From CAWKZT01 sp963854565 (GTDB lineage Bacteria > Actinomycetota > Acidimicrobiia > Acidimicrobiales > JAHEJN01), in NCBI GenBank assembly GCA_963854565.1, contig CAWKZT010000065.1:1-9394 (forward strand): a stretch of DNA of 9,394 nt, read 5' to 3'. A program made the translations under genes and the position numbers. How positions within the stretch are numbered: position 1 is the stretch's first letter; each line of letters starts with the position of its first letter. Shown piece after piece: positions 6,967 through 9,394 of this stretch. The notes under the pieces were generated by a model that saw only the letters and a program-made list of their open reading frames with translations, did no database searches and had not been told where the DNA came from.

Positions 6967-6994
6967 ATAGTAAGAGACTGCCGCACGCGACAAA
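6967..6994 (-). promoter_or_regulatory. Candidate promoter of the amino-acid transporter cluster
   Basis: On the minus strand, TTTGTC (6989-6994) and TACTAT (6967-6972) are separated by 16 bases, resembling -35 and -10 boxes, with a leader of roughly 20 bases before the ribosome site. TACTAT fits the actinobacterial TAnnnT pattern. Other TAnnnT hexamers lie further upstream, so the exact promoter is not certain. Confidence 0.35.
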
Positions 6995-7249
6995 CTACTT
7001 ACTTGATTAGAGCTACAACAGTACTCTGTCTGCATGACAAGAAGCAATTGTTCCGGTGTCGTTATCAAAACGGTTCCGTTGCAAGACGCTGAACTGGTTG
7101 ACAGTTTGAGCGATCGGCGCGAATAGTAGAACGAGTCACTTTGGAGGGTGTCCGCCTAGCTTCCACAGCTTTCTTGCAAACAACGGCCCCTTTGGTGGGT
7201 GCGATAAAGAAAGACACTTTGGAAACGTTAGGGCACTCAATATTGTGAC

Positions 7250-7290
7250 CAGTGAGCGAACTCACCCGGGAGTGTTGGGTTCGCTCACTG
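7250..7290. repeat. Long inverted repeat upstream of the NUDIX gene
   Basis: Perfect 12-base arms CAGTGAGCGAAC (7250-7261) and GTTCGCTCACTG (7279-7290) flank a 17-base spacer, into which pairing continues for about three more base pairs (one a G-U). No T-run follows on either strand, so it is not a standard terminator. It ends 22 bases before the candidate -10 box, over the place where a -35 box would lie. It may be a dimeric regulator's operator or an RNA/DNA hairpin. Confidence 0.7.
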
Positions 7291-7312
7291 CGCGAATTAC
7301 CGACGGCGGGTC

Positions 7313-7318
7313 TAACGT
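7313..7318 (+). promoter_or_regulatory. Candidate -10 box for a leaderless NUDIX transcript
   Basis: TAACGT (TAnnnT type) ends 6 bases before GTG 7325, and no Shine-Dalgarno sequence precedes that GTG. This is the arrangement expected of a leaderless actinobacterial gene and supports the GTG start. Confidence 0.5.
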
Positions 7319-7324
7319 GCCAGC

Positions 7325-7807
7325 GTGGCCAAACGACCAGCAGCACGTGTAGTTCTTCTCAATCGTGATCGCGAGGTGTTCTTAATTTCTGCCTCAGACC
7401 CGCTTGACCCCTACGCCCCCGAATGGTGGGAAATCCCCGGGGGCGGAGTTGACCGTCGCGAGAACCCGGCGGTTGCCGCGGAGCGTGAACTATACGAAGA
7501 GACAGGGATAGCCGACGTCGAAATGGGCCCTTGTGTCTGGACGCAGCAGGTGCAGTTCACTTTCGGCGGATACTTCTTCGACAGCGATGAGAAGATCTAC
7601 GTGGCATGGTGCGACGGCGGCGAATGGAACCCACAAGGCCTTGAAGCATTAGAGCGGGACGCGTTTAGCGGAGCAAAGTGGTGGCCGGTCGAAGAAGTAG
7701 CCAATAGTTCGGAGAAGTTTTTGCCGGAGCGTATGCCCGAGTTCTTGGTAGCAATCGCCGATGGCCATCTTCCCAGCGAACCTATCGACATCTCACCGCG
7801 CACCTAA
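7325..7807 (+). CDS. NUDIX hydrolase
   Basis: 160 residues, GTG start, TAA stop. The full Nudix box GX5EX7REUXEEXGU is present at residues 40-62 (GGVDRRE, then NPAVAAE, then RELYEETGI), preceded by the usual EWWEIPGG strand. The box supplies the glutamates that bind the Mg2+ ions used to cut a nucleoside diphosphate linked to another group. The N-terminal ARVVLLNRDREVFLI strand and the late KWWPVEEV segment are typical of small MutT/ADP-ribose-type hydrolases of this length. The substrate cannot be told from sequence: oxidised nucleotides, ADP-ribose, nucleotide sugars or coenzymes are all possible. It stands alone on the plus strand, divergent from the transporter cluster and convergent with the TetR gene, and probably has its own leaderless promoter. 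Confidence 0.93.
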   Translation: MAKRPAARVVLLNRDREVFLISASDPLDPYAPEWWEIPGGGVDRRENPAVAAERELYEETGIADVEMGPCVWTQQVQFTFGGYFFDSDEKIYVAWCDGGEWNPQGLEALERDAFSGAKWWPVEEVANSSEKFLPERMPEFLVAIADGHLPSEPIDISPRT

Positions 7808-7859
7808 CTGCGAAATACCTTCACGTAGGGGTGACGGCCGGTACGGTGTCGTGGCCGGA

Positions 7860-8438
7860 CTATTCGCCGCGGAGGCCTGTCCAGGCCAGTTCAGCCACAA
7901 CTTCAGCGAGTCGTTCGGCGGATAAGCCGTTGGTGCGTCGGATCCAGGCCCGGCCAGCACCCTCGGCAATGCCAACCACACCATTGGCAAGAACTCGTCG
8001 TTCTTCGTCGCTGAGTCCGTCGATCTCAATGAGGCCTGCGACCATGTTAGCGATTGACTCGACGGCCCGATTGGCTTCCTTGGCCATAGTTTCGTCAATG
8101 CGCCGGGCCTCGCCAAACAAAACTCGGGCACTGGCACGGTGGTTATGCAGAAAGCCAAAGTAGGCGGCGAACCCGAGTTCGACTCGTTCTCGCCCATCGG
8201 CGGCCTGGGCAACTGATGATTCCAAAGCCGTGCGCAACTTGGCACCAACGTGGCGCAAGACAGCGGTGAAAAGGTCTTCCTTAGAAGAGAAGTGCTGGTA
8301 CAAGACGGGTTTGGTGACACCGGCAGCAGCAGCGATGGCATTCATTGAGGCATTATGAAACCCAACGTCACCGAAGGTCTCCGTTGCGACATCAATTAGT
8401 TGCAGGCGGCGATCGGCGGCAGGAAGGCGAGTGCTCAT
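7860..8438 (-). CDS. TetR/AcrR family transcriptional regulator
   Basis: 192 residues from ATG 8438. The N-terminal DNA-binding domain is typical of TetR: RRLQLIDVATETFGDVGFHNASMNAIAAAAGVTKPVLYQHFSSKEDLF, given here by its key parts RLQLIDVATETF (11-22), the helix-turn-helix around MNAIAAAAGVTKPVLYQHF (32-50) and KEDLF (53-57). The rest (about 60-192) is the helical ligand-binding and dimer domain, which gives no clue to the ligand. The frame is open back to 8498, but ATG 8438 is preferred because it places the family's usual short lead before the helix-turn-helix and leaves a 40-base space holding a promoter-like box and palindrome. It follows the small membrane-protein gene on the same strand and may regulate itself or these neighbours. 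It converges with the NUDIX gene (52 bases apart). Confidence 0.92.
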   Translation of the reverse strand: MSTRLPAADRRLQLIDVATETFGDVGFHNASMNAIAAAAGVTKPVLYQHFSSKEDLFTAVLRHVGAKLRTALESSVAQAADGRERVELGFAAYFGFLHNHRASARVLFGEARRIDETMAKEANRAVESIANMVAGLIEIDGLSDEERRVLANGVVGIAEGAGRAWIRRTNGLSAERLAEVVAELAWTGLRGE

Positions 8439-8448
8439 ATCGGGAGCG

Positions 8449-8464
8449 ATGCTACCCATGGGTA
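8449..8464 (-). promoter_or_regulatory. Perfect palindrome and -10-like box upstream of the TetR gene
   Basis: TACCCATGGGTA (8453-8464) is a perfect 12-base palindrome. On the minus strand it overlaps a TAGCAT box (8454-8449) that ends 10 bases before the TetR start. A palindrome over the promoter is where a TetR repressor would bind to control its own gene, but natural TetR operators are often somewhat longer, so this is suggestive only. Confidence 0.4.
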
Positions 8465-8478
8465 ACCCAGGAATGCTC

Positions 8479-8739
8479 CTAGTGGAATGAGCCTCCACCG
8501 TTTTCTTCGTGGACCGCGGCCTTCACGCCATACGCCATGACGATTGCTGGTGCAAGCAGAACAGAGCCTATGACAAGGCAAGCGGTGATGGTGGTAACAA
8601 TTGCCGGTCGGTACTCGTCGAAGAACCCAACAAAGAACAAGACGATGGCAATTGCGTACAACGAGTAACCGATGCGCTTGCCCATGACGCTCAGGTCGTC
8701 GATGCGTTGGCGCTTAGCGAGGATTTCAGCTTCGGTCAT
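8479..8739 (-). CDS. Small two-helix membrane protein of unknown function
   Basis: 86 residues from ATG 8739. It has a charged N-terminus (MTEAEILAKRQRIDDLSVMGKRIG), two hydrophobic segments (about YSLYAIAIVLFFVGFF and IVTTITACLVIGSVLLAPAIVMAYG), and a short hydrophilic tail rich in glycine. No enzyme motif is present; it is not a named family I can place. Its start overlaps the TGA of the glycosyltransferase gene as ATGA, with GAAAGG about 9 bases before the ATG, so it is probably translated by coupling. An ATG 9 bases earlier (8748) has no room for a ribosome site and is less likely. The two helices with the N-terminus of charged character suggest a small regulatory or scaffold membrane protein, but this is only inference. 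Confidence 0.8.
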   Translation of the reverse strand: MTEAEILAKRQRIDDLSVMGKRIGYSLYAIAIVLFFVGFFDEYRPAIVTTITACLVIGSVLLAPAIVMAYGVKAAVHEENGGGSFH

Positions 8740-9394
8740 GGGTGCCATCCTTTCGCATCGAGTAGCTCGCCCAATTGGCGGCCGATCGTTGCATAAGAGA
8801 AGTGTGCCGCGACTAGTGCTTGATTGCGGTCGAGACGGTCAAGATTGGGCGAGGCGATGTCGGCGCGAAAGGCCTCGACTTCATGCGGGAAGAACCAGTC
8901 GAACCCCAAGCCTCGGAGTTCGGTAGCCACGGGGTAATCGCCAACGATCACCGGACGCCGGTGAATAGAGGCTTCCACCGGCGGGTTGCCGAATCCCTCC
9001 CAAAGAGAAGGGAACACGACGGCATCGGCGGCAGCGTAGATATCGGCGACATCAAGTGTGGAGCGGCGTTGGATGACTTTGCAATTGGCCGACGCCAGTA
9101 GCCAATCCAATTCTGGTCCGTACCCATCCTCGGCCTGACCAAGCAGCCAGTAGGTGCCCTGGAGTTGTTCGACGAGGCGTAGGGCGACAGGAATGTTCTT
9201 ACGGGCAATGGCGCGCACGGGGTGGGCGATCAACAATTCGTCATCAGCTACGCCTAAGCGGTTCCGCATCATGGCCCGATCTCCGACCCGCTTCGTGGTG
9301 TCGAAGGCGTTGTAGATGGCGTGAGCGGCGATGCCTCGATCCTCAAACTGTTCGCGAGTGAGATCGTTGATCGTCACGTGGACCCATGCTGGAT
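8736..9394 (-). CDS. GT4-type glycosyltransferase, C-terminal part (5' truncated by the window edge)
   Basis: About 219 residues are visible and the frame stays open to the right edge, so the start lies outside. The remaining part is the nucleotide-sugar-binding half of a GT-B fold: a strand-loop AHPVRAIARKNIPVALRLVEQL (the RAIARKN segment is where GT4 enzymes contact the donor phosphates), YWLLGQAEDGYG, a DIYAAADAVVFPSLWEGFGNPPVEA block with the EX7E motif (Glu of WEGFG to Glu of PPVEA), and PVIVGDYPVATELRGLG. These are diagnostic of family GT4, retaining transferases that use activated sugars to build glycolipids, polysaccharides or glycosides. Donor and acceptor cannot be inferred. The gene stops with TGA inside the start of the small membrane-protein gene (ATGA overlap), making the two an operon. 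Confidence 0.92.
   Translation of the reverse strand, partial: PAWVHVTINDLTREQFEDRGIAAHAIYNAFDTTKRVGDRAMMRNRLGVADDELLIAHPVRAIARKNIPVALRLVEQLQGTYWLLGQAEDGYGPELDWLLASANCKVIQRRSTLDVADIYAAADAVVFPSLWEGFGNPPVEASIHRRPVIVGDYPVATELRGLGFDWFFPHEVEAFRADIASPNLDRLDRNQALVAAHFSYATIGRQLGELLDAKGWHP

Larger units (their letters stand above)
6943..7324. other. Divergent intergenic region (382 bases)
   Basis: Non-coding space between the divergent binding-protein gene and the NUDIX gene. It holds the candidate transporter promoter and ribosome site at its left end and a long inverted repeat plus a leaderless-type -10 box at its right end. A TTGACA hexamer at 7098-7103 (plus strand) has only a poor -10 partner. 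The direct repeat CACTTTGGA occurs near 7137 and 7215. A minus-strand frame across 7065-7346 has no family features and overlaps these signals, so it is not called. The middle part, about 7000-7240, shows nothing else recognisable. Confidence 0.6.

Noticed and set aside
7098..7127. TTGACA as a plus-strand promoter
   Set aside because: The hexamer is perfect but no good -10 box lies 16-18 bases downstream, and the NUDIX gene has a better placed box at 7313.
7065..7346. 93-residue minus-strand frame in the divergent region
   Set aside because: It overlaps the NUDIX start, the inverted repeat and promoter-like signals, has no ribosome site and no recognisable features.
7808..7859. Terminator between the NUDIX and TetR genes
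   Set aside because: A GC-rich imperfect repeat (CGGCC/GGCCG) is present but without a T-run on either strand.

Overview
The window looks like chromosomal DNA from an actinobacterium, most likely an uncultured Acidimicrobiia-type lineage. This rests on moderately high GC, GTG starts, -10-like TAnnnT boxes 6-7 bases before GTG starts (leaderless genes), a lipoprotein-type amino-acid binding protein and a DUF4395 protein. The lineage is inferred; there is no rRNA or marker gene here. No tRNA, rRNA, CRISPR array or insertion sequence was seen.

Layout. (1) Positions 2-1352, plus strand: a thioredoxin-fold (redoxin) gene cut by the left edge, followed by a DUF4395 membrane protein with two CxxC pairs. 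The redoxin frame is open from the window edge to position 814 except for one TGA at 197-199. That TGA falls exactly where the first active-site cysteine should be (Trp-TGA-Gly-Cys-Arg). A hairpin of bacterial SECIS size and spacing follows it. The best reading is a selenocysteine-containing redoxin, and this is the main discovery of the window. (2) Positions 1409-6942, minus strand: a complete general L-amino-acid ABC transporter in the order binding lipoprotein (AapJ-like), permease (AapQ-like), permease (AapM-like), ATPase (AapP-like). Both permeases are much longer than usual. A terminator-like hairpin sits between the binding protein and the permeases. (3) Positions 6943-7324: a 382-base divergent regulatory region with a long inverted repeat. 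(4) Positions 7325-7807, plus strand: a NUDIX hydrolase. (5) Positions 7860-9394, minus strand: the 3' part of a GT4 glycosyltransferase, a small two-helix membrane protein translationally coupled to it, and a TetR regulator with a perfect palindrome over its promoter region.

How the genes work together. The transporter genes form one uptake system: a lipoprotein receptor delivers amino acids to a QM permease pair driven by the ATPase. The selenoredoxin and DUF4395 gene look like a redox pair, with the membrane protein a plausible electron or disulfide partner (inference). The right-hand genes are ordinary accessory or housekeeping genes whose substrates cannot be read from the sequence. UGA is used as a normal stop by at least two other genes here (the AapQ-like permease and the glycosyltransferase), which argues against a genome-wide reassignment of UGA. 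The Sec machinery (selA, selB, selC, selD) is not in the window, so Sec decoding is strongly suggested but not proven.
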